Of a DNA stretch of 47,121 bases, positions 1 through 8,447 are shown one piece after another (positions within the stretch are counted from its first letter, which is position 1; every line of letters begins with the position of its first letter). This DNA is from Chloroflexota bacterium (GTDB taxonomy: Bacteria; Chloroflexota; UBA11872; VXOZ01), in the NCBI GenBank assembly GCA_012270555.1, contig JAAXIC010000028.1, forward strand, positions 1-47,121, in the 5' to 3' direction. The notes under the pieces are model-generated. The model ran no database searches. It was not told where the DNA came from and saw only the letters and a program-made list of their open reading frames with translations. Made by a program: the position numbers and the translations under genes.

Positions 1-211
1 AACGAATTACCTGACACTTACAGGAAAGACAGACCCAATGGGGCAATTCTTACATGTAGGACTCAGTGTGTTCGTTGCACTAGAGTTTACTGCCGGTGAG
101 TGATTCACGTTTCCGCTATCATAGGGCTAGATGACAGGAAGGCAATCTGCTGAAACGAACGTCCATATAGGACATTCATGCACCCGGATAGCACTTTTAG
201 AGGACTGTGAA

Positions 212-1549
212 ATGGTACGAACCGAGCGAAGCGCAGCACTATTCGCCGAGGCCGAGGCGTACGCGCCGGGCGGCGTGCACACGTCGATCCGCAACATTGA
301 ACCCCGGCTGGTATTCAACCGCGCCGAGGGCGCTCGCATTTGGGACGTTGACGGCAATGAGTATCTCGACTACCACGCTGCCTTTGGTCCCTTCATCCTC
401 GGTCATGTGCACCCCTTAGTGGTGCAGCGCGTTGAAGATGCTTTGTGGGAGACCGACCTCTACGGTGTCGGCGCCACACCGCAGGAGATCGCGCTGGCCG
501 GAAAAGTTGTCGAGCACGTGCCGTCCATCGAGCAAGTCCTCTTCACCAATGCCGGTTCCGAAGCGACATTTCACGCGCTGCGCGTTGCCCGCGCACACAC
601 CGGCCGTGAGAAAATCATAAAATTCCAGGGTTGCTACCACGGTTGGCACGACGCGGTACTGCGCAACGTCATCAGCGCGCCGGACATGATCGGCAAGCGG
701 GACTTTCTTTCAGCGGGCATGATGGCAGAAACCGCCGACGCCACGCTCATCTGCACCTTTAACGATGCCGACGAGGTGGAAGACACCATACGAGCCCACG
801 AGGGCGAGATTGCCGCCATTATCGTGGAACCAATTCCGCACAATATCGGCTGCGTGCGTCCGCTGCCCGGGTTCCTGGAAGCGTTGCGTGAGTTTAGCGA
901 CGCTCATGGCATCGTGCTGATCTTTGACGAAGTGATCACGGGTTTTCGCCACGGGCTGGGCGGGTATCAGAGCGTCGCGGGTGTTACCCCGGACGTCACC
1001 ACGCTGGGCAAAGCCATTGCCAACGGCTTTCCTCTGGCAGCCGTCGGCGGCAAGCGGGAGATCATGTCGCGCTTCAACACGGCCCCCGGCGGCGATACGT
1101 TCTTTGCCGGCACGTACAACGGTCACGCCGTCGGCACCGCGGCTGCTCTCGCCACCATCGAGATCATGGAGACCCAAGACGTGCATAAGGAAGTCTATCG
1201 TCTCGGCGACCGGATACGCGCGGGCTTGACCGAAGTCATGGACAGTGCCGGCATTCCCGCCAACGTCGAGGGGTTCGGGTCCGTGTTCGTCACGTATTTC
1301 ATGGATGCCCCCGCCCGCAACTTCACCGACCTCTTGCAGAACGATGCCGACTTCTTCGTGCGGTATCGCCAAGAGTGTGTGAAACGAGGGGTCTTCAAAC
1401 TGCCGATGAACATCAAGCGCAACCACATCAGCTTTGCGCACACGGATGCTGACATCGACCGGACGCTGCAAGTGGCGGAGGACGCCATTCACACGCTCTT
1501 GCGCCAAGGCGTGCGGCCGGAGCCAAGCAAAGTGCTGGTCGCCACGTAG
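212..1549 (+). CDS. Class III PLP aminotransferase, glutamate-1-semialdehyde aminomutase-like
   Basis: This is a 445-residue fold-type I PLP enzyme of the class III family. It shows the Asp of FDEVITGFR (about residue 239), which binds the pyridine nitrogen, and the PLP lysine in TLGKAIANGF (about residue 267). The N-terminal APGGVHTSIR stretch resembles glutamate-1-semialdehyde 2,1-aminomutases, as does the overall length. No other tetrapyrrole gene lies nearby, so the substrate may be a different amino acid or amine rather than glutamate semialdehyde. The frame opens earlier, but ATG 212 is preceded by AGAGGA seven bases upstream and begins where family similarity begins. The 211 bases before it carry no gene that I recognise. 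It ends with TAG. Confidence 0.85.
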   Translation: MVRTERSAALFAEAEAYAPGGVHTSIRNIEPRLVFNRAEGARIWDVDGNEYLDYHAAFGPFILGHVHPLVVQRVEDALWETDLYGVGATPQEIALAGKVVEHVPSIEQVLFTNAGSEATFHALRVARAHTGREKIIKFQGCYHGWHDAVLRNVISAPDMIGKRDFLSAGMMAETADATLICTFNDADEVEDTIRAHEGEIAAIIVEPIPHNIGCVRPLPGFLEALREFSDAHGIVLIFDEVITGFRHGLGGYQSVAGVTPDVTTLGKAIANGFPLAAVGGKREIMSRFNTAPGGDTFFAGTYNGHAVGTAAALATIEIMETQDVHKEVYRLGDRIRAGLTEVMDSAGIPANVEGFGSVFVTYFMDAPARNFTDLLQNDADFFVRYRQECVKRGVFKLPMNIKRNHISFAHTDADIDRTLQVAEDAIHTLLRQGVRPEPSKVLVAT

Positions 1550-1760
1550 GATAAATTCTTGCCGGGCACGCTCACGCTCTGCTCTACAGGGGCTGAAGAG
1601 TTTGGGCCTCTTAACTTACCGAGCATGCGTCAAGCGGTAATGAAACGGCTCGGGTTCACTGCGCGCGGCAGCCTGGCAACCAAATGTGCGTCAAACTGCC
1701 TGTGCGTTTGGCTTGTGCCGACGAAGTCACCAAGCATTAGCGTTCGACAGGAGAATTACC
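1550..1760 (+). other. Leader/intergenic region before fhs
   Basis: This is a 211-base non-coding stretch between the aminotransferase and the folate ligase gene. It contains several short self-complementary pieces, but I cannot assign any known riboswitch class. The last bases hold the AGGAG ribosome binding site (1749-1753) for the GTG start at 1761. Confidence 0.4.
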
Positions 1761-3425
1761 GTGCCGAGCACGTCTGAAGTCTACACACCAAAACCAATTA
1801 CTGAGATTGCGAGCAAGCTAGACCTAGAGTCCGATGAGTTCAGCAGCTACGGGCCGCTCATGGGAAAGATACGCACGCAAGTGTTGGAGCGTCTCGCGGA
1901 AAAGCCGGACGGCAAGCTCATTCTGGTAACCGCAATCTCCCCCACGTCCGCCGGTGAAGGTAAGACCACTGTCACCGTCGGCTTGGCGCAGACTCTTTTC
2001 AATATGGGATTGAACGCCCTCTCATGTACGCGTGAGCCCTCGTTGGGGCCGGTTTTCGGCATCAAGGGCGGCGCCACCGGCGGCGGCAAGGCAACACTGG
2101 AACCATCGCTGGAGATCAATCTCCATTTCACGGGTGACTTTCACGCCATCACCTCCGCGCACAATCTGCTTGCCGCCATGCTGGATAACCACCTGCATCA
2201 GGGCAACGCATTGAGCATCGATCCCCGGCGGGTGACGTGGCGGCGTACCATTGACATGAACGACCGCGCCCTGCGCAACATCGTCCTCGGTCTGGGCGGC
2301 CGATCGGAGGGTGTGCCCAGAGAGAGCGGCTTCGACATCACCCCCGCTTCCGAGATCATGGCGATCCTCTGCCTCTCCAGCGATCTCGCCGATCTGAAGG
2401 AGCGTTTAGGCCGCATCGTTGTTGGTGAGACGTTCGAGCGCAAACCGGTAACGGCAGCCGACCTGAACGCCCACACCGCCATGACGATCCTGCTGCGTGA
2501 GGCTATTCATCCGAATCTCGTGCAGAATATGGCCGGCGATCCGGCCATCGTTCACGGCGGGCCGTTCGGCAACATCGCCCACGGCTGCAACTCCATCATC
2601 GCCACGCGCGTGGGACTGAAGCTTGCCGACTACGTGGTCACGGAGGCGGGCTTCGGTACGGATCTCGGCGCCGAGAAGTTCTTCAATATCAAGTGTCGGC
2701 GCGCCGGTCTCAGACCCGACGCCGTGGTGCTCGTCGCGACCGTGCGTGCGCTCAAGCTCCACGGCGGCGTGCGCCCCGCGGACTTAGAGATTGAAAACAC
2801 CGCCGCCCTCGAAGCCGGCCTGGCCAATTTGCAGAAACACATCGAAAACATACGGAAATTCGGTCTCGACGTCGTGGTCGCGCTGAATCGTTTTCCTTCA
2901 GACACGGCCAACGATATGCGCACGGTGTCGGAGTTTTGCGCAAGCGAGGGCGTTCCGGTCGCGGAAACCGACGTCTTCGCCGGCGGCATAGCGGGTGGCA
3001 GGGCATTGGCGAAAGCGGTGCTGGGACTGCTTGAGACGGAGAGGGAAAACAGATTCGCGCTGCTCTATCCTGACGACATGCCGCTCAAGGACAAGATAGC
3101 CACCATCGCCCGTGAAATCTATGGCGCAACGAAGGTCAGCTACGCGCCTGCCGCCAACCGCACGTTGCGGCAACTCCAGCGCAGCGCGCACAAGCGTCTT
3201 CCCATTTGCATGGCCAAGACCCAGTCATCCTTCTCCGACAACCCGCGCCTCCTGGGCCGACCTGAGGGCTTCAGCATCACCGTGCGCGAGGTGAAACTCG
3301 CCGCTGGCGCTGGCTTCGTGATCCCCTTGACGGGCGACATCATGACACTGCCCGGTCTTCCGGCAGTCCCGGCCGCGGACGGCATGACCATCGACGATGC
3401 GGGAAACGTCAGCGGGCTCACCTAA
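1761..3425 (+). CDS. fhs: Formate--tetrahydrofolate ligase
   Basis: This 554-residue protein matches the usual length of formyltetrahydrofolate synthetase, which makes 10-formyl-THF from formate, THF and ATP in one-carbon metabolism. The P-loop-like SPTSAGEGKTT lies at about residues 60-70. It is followed by the family signatures EPSLGPVFGIKGGA and FHAITSAHNLLAA, and the C-terminus carries the conserved GLPAVPAADG block. GTG 1761 is chosen as the start because AGGAG sits seven bases upstream and the frame before it shows no family similarity. The gene appears intact. It is followed by a hairpin with a short T-run that could terminate the transcript. Its neighbours are unrelated in function. 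Confidence 0.95.
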   Translation: MPSTSEVYTPKPITEIASKLDLESDEFSSYGPLMGKIRTQVLERLAEKPDGKLILVTAISPTSAGEGKTTVTVGLAQTLFNMGLNALSCTREPSLGPVFGIKGGATGGGKATLEPSLEINLHFTGDFHAITSAHNLLAAMLDNHLHQGNALSIDPRRVTWRRTIDMNDRALRNIVLGLGGRSEGVPRESGFDITPASEIMAILCLSSDLADLKERLGRIVVGETFERKPVTAADLNAHTAMTILLREAIHPNLVQNMAGDPAIVHGGPFGNIAHGCNSIIATRVGLKLADYVVTEAGFGTDLGAEKFFNIKCRRAGLRPDAVVLVATVRALKLHGGVRPADLEIENTAALEAGLANLQKHIENIRKFGLDVVVALNRFPSDTANDMRTVSEFCASEGVPVAETDVFAGGIAGGRALAKAVLGLLETERENRFALLYPDDMPLKDKIATIAREIYGATKVSYAPAANRTLRQLQRSAHKRLPICMAKTQSSFSDNPRLLGRPEGFSITVREVKLAAGAGFVIPLTGDIMTLPGLPAVPAADGMTIDDAGNVSGLT

Positions 3426-3485
3426 CTGCGGTGGCGCGCTGATGCATGTGATCGCACCGGCTGCCGCTGGTTTGCCGCTGTACCT

Positions 3486-3625
3486 GCGGAGACCTTTACG
3501 TTACTCTTCCAAACTGCTGGAATTAGGCTGAAACGGCGAAGAGTCCCCCCCTCACCCCGGCCCTCTCCCCACGGAGAGGGGGTCTTTTCGCCAGCCGCTC
3601 CAAGTTAGGCAAAGGTCCTTCTGCG
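3486..3625. repeat. Short inverted-repeat element, copy A (MITE-like)
   Basis: An imperfect terminal inverted repeat (GCGGAGACCTTTACGTTAC at 3486-3504, and GTTAGGCAAAGGTCC with flanking bases at 3604-3625) encloses the palindrome CCCTCTCC-CCAC-GGAGAGGG (3561-3580). The same ends and the same internal palindrome recur at 6179-6420, so this appears to be a shorter or decayed copy of one small dispersed element. It contains no coding sequence. The internal hairpin is followed by GGTCTTTT and could also terminate the fhs transcript. Confidence 0.5.
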
Positions 3626-3695
3626 AGGGTGATACCTTCCCAATCCGGCTTGGCTCGGCAAAGCCATCGGGCGCCTGGCGAAAGGCAGCCTCGTC

Positions 3696-6074
3696 CTAGG
3701 GTCTGCCGGGGGACCGTCTCGGGCCGCGGCGCATGAGTCGCGGCAGGATAAGCGCCAGCACGAGCAGCCAGCCAATCAGGCTGACGACAGCGCCGATCTG
3801 GAACCAGCGGGACTGGTACGTAAAGACGATCGTATGCTCGCCTGAAGGAACCACCACACCACGCAAAGCTACGTCCACGCGGTATATCTCTCGCGGGCTG
3901 CCGTCGACGGTCGCCGTCCAGCCGGAGAAGAACGAGTCGGACAGCACAAGCAGGCCCGGCTGCTCAGTGGTGGTTTGAATCTCAACGCGCAACGCAGATT
4001 CCGACACAACCGTGGCGGCGACGGGTGCTCCCGTGACACCGACGAGTTCCGGAATTGGCCGCGCCACCAGTGCCTGCCGCGCCACGTTAATTGTCCGCAG
4101 CCGCATGGGATCCTCATCCACCACGATCTCGTAGACCACGAAAGCTCTTGGCAAGAGTTCGTTGTTCTCGAAGAGCAAGGGACCGTCCGCGCGGGCCTGA
4201 CCGACCAACTCCCACCCAGGTCCCGGATCACGCTGCTGATGGTCCGCGACAAGGTAGCGGACGTTGAGCAAGCCCCAGAGAGTCGCGTCTAGCTGCCCGC
4301 TCTCCACACGTGACAGACTGGAGTGCGGTGGCACCGTGGAATCGCTAAGCAATGCTGTGCGCAGGTTAGCGTAGTCCTGGCTGGGAAGCGTGCCTCCGTA
4401 GTATCCGTCGGCATTGGCCATTCCCAACGGGAGATTGATATTCGGACGTAATTCATCGCTATACTTGCCAAATTCGAGGGCGAGATCCGCCCAAGCAGCC
4501 GGAATGGTCTCCAAAAGCGCTTCCTTGCGCGCGGCCTCGTCCTCCAGAGGGAAGCGTTCGGCTGCGATGCTGATGTAGCGCGCGTTCGTCCAGTGTTGCG
4601 AAAGTTGCCGGGTGGTAACCGATTGCGTGTATATCTCCGGCGGCATCACTTGATTGAACCCCAACGGACGCGAGGCAAAGAAGAGCTCTATGAGCACAAT
4701 GCCGCCGACCATGGCGTATGTCAGCATGTTGGCCAAGCCATGGTGTAGCACGAGGAGAACGGTAGCGTAGATGACGACGGCGGTCATTGCCCAAAACACC
4801 ACCACGTTGGCGTCAGGCAACGACTGAGAGGAACCGATCAGGTACAAGCGGCCAACATAGACAACCAGCAAGAATGTCCCGATCACCGTACCCAAGAGAA
4901 TGGCCAGAGAGAGTTGGCGCCGATCCTCCGGTCGCAGATCATCGCGGAGACGATCTGTGCCCAGGGCCGCCAGTGTCGAAAGGCAGAAGCTCACCAGGAA
5001 GAGCCAGCGCGCCGGATCGGAAAGTGCTGAAAAGCCCGGCACTGCTGCGTGGAGCAAACCGAAAAGCGGGGTGAAGGTGCCTAACGCCAGGATAAAGGCC
5101 AGCAAGGCCGCAATCAGGAAGAAGAGCGCCCAGCGCTGCCGCGTAATTTGCAGGACGCCAAAAAACGCCAGGATTGCGCCGGCAACACCAATGTACCCGG
5201 TCGCATCAACGCCCGGCTGGGCTTGGTAACGAGGCAATAGCGAAAACAACACGTCGTTCCAATGAACCGCGAGCGCCGCTGATTCCTCCAGCGCGAGGCT
5301 GGCCTGCCGGTAGGAGTACGCCGCTGCCTCCAGTGTTGGCAGCAATTGGACCGCGCTCAGAATGCCGCCGATGAGGAGAAAGACCGCGGGTGCGAGCAAC
5401 GGCCACCAACGCGACGTCTGCCCGTTTGGAGAGGCAATGGCCGAGTACACGCAGAAGAACCCCACGAGTACGATCGCGTAGTAGAATTCCTGGGTGTTTC
5501 CCGCCGTGAAGCAAAAGGCAGTGGCAATACCGCCTACCATAAGCCACGTTGGTGACGGCGGGGTGCTGGCGCGCTGAGCGCAGAGGAGGAGCCATGGCAG
5601 CCACACCGCAGTGTGCAATTGGTTCATCTGACCGACGTGGGGCAGCAAGAACCCACCTAAACCAAAACATAAGGCGCCGATCCAAGCGGCGAAGACCGTG
5701 ATTCCCAGCCCATACCGTAAGAACAGGTACATGCCGGCCAGCGCCCACCAGACGTGCAGCACGACACTCCACGTTAGCGCTGCGGGAAAGGAGAAGAGCG
5801 TAAAGAGGAAATCCGGAGGATAGAGAACGCCCGCTTGGACATTTGCAAGCAAGGGAGCGCCAAGATAGCTGAGAGGATTCCAGAGAGGAAGCTCCCCTTG
5901 GGTGATTAACTCCCGGATGTACGCCTTGTAGGGGTAGAAGAACGCGACGAGGTCAGTGCTGCCGATGACGCCCTGCCCGAAAATCGACTTCCAAAAGAAG
6001 ACGAGCACGAGGAGCAGGAAGCTCCCCAACGCAATGAGGTCAATGAGAATCGGTTGTCGTTGTTCTACAGACAT
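3696..6074 (-). CDS. YfhO-like polytopic membrane protein
   Basis: This 792-residue protein has about a dozen hydrophobic helices over its first 480 residues, a long soluble region (roughly 490-755) and a final transmembrane helix near the C-terminus with a basic tail. The N-terminal pattern STDLVAFFYPYKAYI, followed by LPLWNPLSYLGAPLLAN, is typical of YfhO-family (GT-C-like) proteins. These are thought to transfer sugars from lipid carriers to envelope glycopolymers on the outer face of the membrane. The exact substrate cannot be read from the sequence. The gene stands alone between repeat-bearing intergenic regions. Confidence 0.8.
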   Translation of the reverse strand: MSVEQRQPILIDLIALGSFLLLVLVFFWKSIFGQGVIGSTDLVAFFYPYKAYIRELITQGELPLWNPLSYLGAPLLANVQAGVLYPPDFLFTLFSFPAALTWSVVLHVWWALAGMYLFLRYGLGITVFAAWIGALCFGLGGFLLPHVGQMNQLHTAVWLPWLLLCAQRASTPPSPTWLMVGGIATAFCFTAGNTQEFYYAIVLVGFFCVYSAIASPNGQTSRWWPLLAPAVFLLIGGILSAVQLLPTLEAAAYSYRQASLALEESAALAVHWNDVLFSLLPRYQAQPGVDATGYIGVAGAILAFFGVLQITRQRWALFFLIAALLAFILALGTFTPLFGLLHAAVPGFSALSDPARWLFLVSFCLSTLAALGTDRLRDDLRPEDRRQLSLAILLGTVIGTFLLVVYVGRLYLIGSSQSLPDANVVVFWAMTAVVIYATVLLVLHHGLANMLTYAMVGGIVLIELFFASRPLGFNQVMPPEIYTQSVTTRQLSQHWTNARYISIAAERFPLEDEAARKEALLETIPAAWADLALEFGKYSDELRPNINLPLGMANADGYYGGTLPSQDYANLRTALLSDSTVPPHSSLSRVESGQLDATLWGLLNVRYLVADHQQRDPGPGWELVGQARADGPLLFENNELLPRAFVVYEIVVDEDPMRLRTINVARQALVARPIPELVGVTGAPVAATVVSESALRVEIQTTTEQPGLLVLSDSFFSGWTATVDGSPREIYRVDVALRGVVVPSGEHTIVFTYQSRWFQIGAVVSLIGWLLVLALILPRLMRRGPRRSPGRP

Positions 6075-6178
6075 GGGCGCTGTTACCGCTTGCGCGCGAC
6101 TAGGCGACGAACACGAAACGAGCCGCGCGGTTTAAGAACTGTGCGCACTGCCACCATCCCTAATTCAACCAGAGAGAC

Positions 6179-6420
6179 CCTTAGGAGACCTTCGCGTAAC
6201 CCTCACTGCAGCGAGGCAGTCCCCTCTCCCTCGATGGGAGAGGGTGAGGGTGAATCTGCTCTAAACGCCTGCCGATTCTTGACCATTTTAGCTCTAGTAT
6301 GCATTGACTGTACATGTTATACGATAGAAAATCAAGAAATCCCCTCACCCCGGCCCTCTCCCCAGGGAGAGGGTGTCGCCCTTTTGCCTCTAACTTTAGT
6401 TACGCAAAGGTCTCCTAAGG
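6179..6420. mobile_element. MITE-like element with 22-bp terminal inverted repeats, copy B
   Basis: The left end (6179-6200, core TTAGGAGACCTTCGCGTAAC) and the right end (6399-6420, core GTTACGCAAAGGTCTCCTAA) are inverted copies matching at 21 of 22 positions. Inside are two head-to-head palindromes, CCCTCTCCC-TCGAT-GGGAGAGGG (6222-6244) and CCCTCTCC-x-GGAGAGGG (6354-6373), each flanked by a CCCTCAC-type block. The roughly 242-bp unit has no transposase or other gene, which is the expected form of a non-autonomous miniature element. A clear target-site duplication is not evident. This element fills most of the 545-base gene-free gap between 6075 and 6619. The rest of the gap holds only a weak hairpin near 6433-6461. 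Confidence 0.55.
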
Positions 6421-6619
6421 AGAGGGAGATGTTCTTTTGCGACTGTCCGAAGTCGTGCAAAAGTCTCTGCGGGTAACACGGCTTTTGCGTACTACGTGTC
6501 GCATAGACAGGTAGTGAGGAGATGGAATAGGAAAGGACTGCGAGGTACTCGGAGCGATTCATCTGCAAGCGTGGCTCATTTACCTCAGTATAGACGATAC
6601 TACACAGCAGGCCATACGG

Positions 6620-7762
6620 TCACCAAGCCGCTTGATAGACGGCCAGCACTCCCTCCGGGCCAAAAGCACGCGCGTTATTGTCCAAGAGGCGGCGAATAGT
6701 GACGGCCTCTTCCGCCAGCGCGGGGAGCGAAGCTTCTTGTACGCCAAAATCGGCGAGCCGCATCGGCGTTTTCAGCGTGCAAAGCAACTCTTGCACCGCA
6801 GCGAGCACGTCGCCGCACTTTGCCTGGGCGCTGCGCGTGTCGTTCTCGTCGCAGAGCGCAGCGTAGGACTCGGGAGAAGCAGCCATGTTTTGCTCTAGGA
6901 CGTGCGGCAACAGGATTGCGTTGGCAATGCCGTGGGGGACGTTAATGCGACCGCCCAGCGGGTAGGCAAGGGCATGTACGGCCCCTGCGCCGGCGTTGGC
7001 GACGGCAATACCAGCATACAAGGCTGCCCGCGCCATATGGCTGCGTGCCTCCAGGTCTTTCCCATCTGCCACCACGCGGGGGAGCCACCGCAGGATGAGA
7101 CGAAACGCTTTGCGTGAATAGAGCCGGCTCATTGGGCTCGCTCGCCGCGCCGCGTGAGATTCCAGCGCATGGGTAAGCGCGTCCAAACCGCTTGCAATCG
7201 TGATGGTGTCCGGTGCGCTGCGCGTAAACACGGGATCGACAACGGCCACCACCGGATGGGCGTACGCCCCCGCGAGGCGGCGCTTGCGACCTTGAGACGC
7301 GACGATTGCTCCCGCGGTCGCCTCCGCGCCTGATCCTGCCGTGGTAGGCAGGAGAAAGAGCGGCAAGCCCGGCGCGAGGCGATTGTCTTCACGATCGAGG
7401 AAATCCGCCAAAGGTTCTGAACAAGAGGCAAAGCCGCCCACTATCTTCGCGCTGTCGAGCACACTCCCGCCGCCCACGCCCACCACTACCGCCGCTTGCT
7501 GCTCTGCGGCAAACGCGCGGCAACGCTCCACGTCGTCGAGATGGGGTTCCGGTGGAATATCTTGGAAGCAGACAACCTCGCTCCCAGCGGCAGTCAATGC
7601 GCTTTCGACTGTCGCAGCCACGCCGGCGGCGACGAGACCGGGATCCGTAATCAACAAAACGCGCTCAGTCGAGCGCGCGCGCACCAGCGCAGGGAGTTGG
7701 CGATAGACTCCTGGCCCAAAGTGGATTTCCTGCGGAATCCGAAAGGAGAATACCTGAGACAC
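6620..7762 (-). CDS. Iron-containing alcohol dehydrogenase family protein
   Basis: This 380-residue protein belongs to the group III (Fe-dependent) alcohol dehydrogenase / maleylacetate reductase superfamily. It has the NAD(P)-binding GVGGGSVLDSAK motif, the PTTAGSGAEAT block and metal-site regions SGLDALTHALESHAA and VHALAYPLGGRINVPHG. These enzymes reduce aldehydes or oxidise alcohols, and the substrate cannot be told here. The frame opens at a GTG at 7786. The GTG at 7762 is preferred because AAGGGG lies about seven bases upstream and the length then fits the family. It is monocistronic, and its downstream side is close to the MITE-like element. Confidence 0.85.
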   Translation of the reverse strand: MSQVFSFRIPQEIHFGPGVYRQLPALVRARSTERVLLITDPGLVAAGVAATVESALTAAGSEVVCFQDIPPEPHLDDVERCRAFAAEQQAAVVVGVGGGSVLDSAKIVGGFASCSEPLADFLDREDNRLAPGLPLFLLPTTAGSGAEATAGAIVASQGRKRRLAGAYAHPVVAVVDPVFTRSAPDTITIASGLDALTHALESHAARRASPMSRLYSRKAFRLILRWLPRVVADGKDLEARSHMARAALYAGIAVANAGAGAVHALAYPLGGRINVPHGIANAILLPHVLEQNMAASPESYAALCDENDTRSAQAKCGDVLAAVQELLCTLKTPMRLADFGVQEASLPALAEEAVTIRRLLDNNARAFGPEGVLAVYQAAW

Positions 7763-7849
7763 ACGAGAATCCCCTTGGTTGCGCACCCCAGCCCGGACGG
7801 ACTGTGCTCAACATTGTAGCACAATGCACGAGAAGCTATTTCAAGAATC

Positions 7850-8115
7850 TCCGTCACCCCAACTCCTGCCGGAGTCCACGAGTGAAATAAAGATGGATTC
7901 CCACTTTCGCGGGAATGACGGAGTTCCTCGTGCTATTTTCATGGTAATCACCATGGCCTTGCTCAGGCCGCACAAGGGAATGAAAATGGACCCCGCCCCC
8001 TCCGTTCGTGCTGAGCCTGTCGAAGCATGAACGGAGAGAAGAGGGTGTGGCGTTGCTACCCGCTACCTCCGCCGTTCACCCTTCGACGCTGCTCAGGGCG
8101 AACGGTAGACTGGCT
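7850..8115. repeat. Cluster of dispersed palindromic (REP-like) repeats
   Basis: The gene-free stretch 7763-8447 (685 bases) carries several unrelated short palindromes. ATTCCC/GGGAAT lies around 7896-7917. CATGGT-AATC-ACCATG lies at 7940-7955, inside a wider ATTTTCAT/ATGAAAAT pair. Two inverted CCGTTC-type hairpins lie at 8002-8034 and 8072-8105, each with 11-bp arms matching at 10 positions and with related loops. No credible coding sequence is present. Such units are common intergenic repeats in many bacterial genomes. Confidence 0.5.
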
Positions 8116-8346
8116 ATTTTCATGGCAATAACGGGCGGGTTGCTTCCTTTAAGGGCAATGCCCAACTGGTAGAGCAGTGACGCGGGACTATTCTCTCGCC
8201 AAGACTCATGCCGCGGCTTTGCGGTGAAGCTTGCTCCACGAGCCCATGATCCACAGCTACGAGTCGCGCATGCTCTGTACGTCGGCGATTCCCATTGCCA
8301 GAGTCTTTCAGTCTTGACGAACTGAGGAATAGCTCTCTCTAACAAC

Positions 8347-8375
8347 TTGACTAAAGGACATTAGCGTGGTATTAA
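8347..8375 (+). promoter_or_regulatory. Sigma-70-type promoter for solute-binding protein gene
   Basis: TTGACT (8347-8352) and TATTAA (8370-8375) are separated by 17 bases. This gives a good vegetative promoter about 70 bases upstream of the ATG at 8448. Confidence 0.55.
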
Positions 8376-8447
8376 GGACACGTACTAATGCGTAGCGTGC
8401 AGAGACGTCTCAGTGCATGGGGCGTTCGCGCGGAAAGGACAGGTATC

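Noticed and set aside
710-1507. Minus-strand reading frame of 265 codons opposite the aminotransferase.
   Set aside because: Composition reflects the codon bias of the gene on the other strand; no family motif.
1640-1720. Possible ZTP-type riboswitch upstream of fhs (a GCAGCCTGGCAA segment resembles the 3' conserved part).
   Set aside because: The matching 5' half of the motif is absent and the pairing scheme cannot be drawn, so the resemblance is too short to support.
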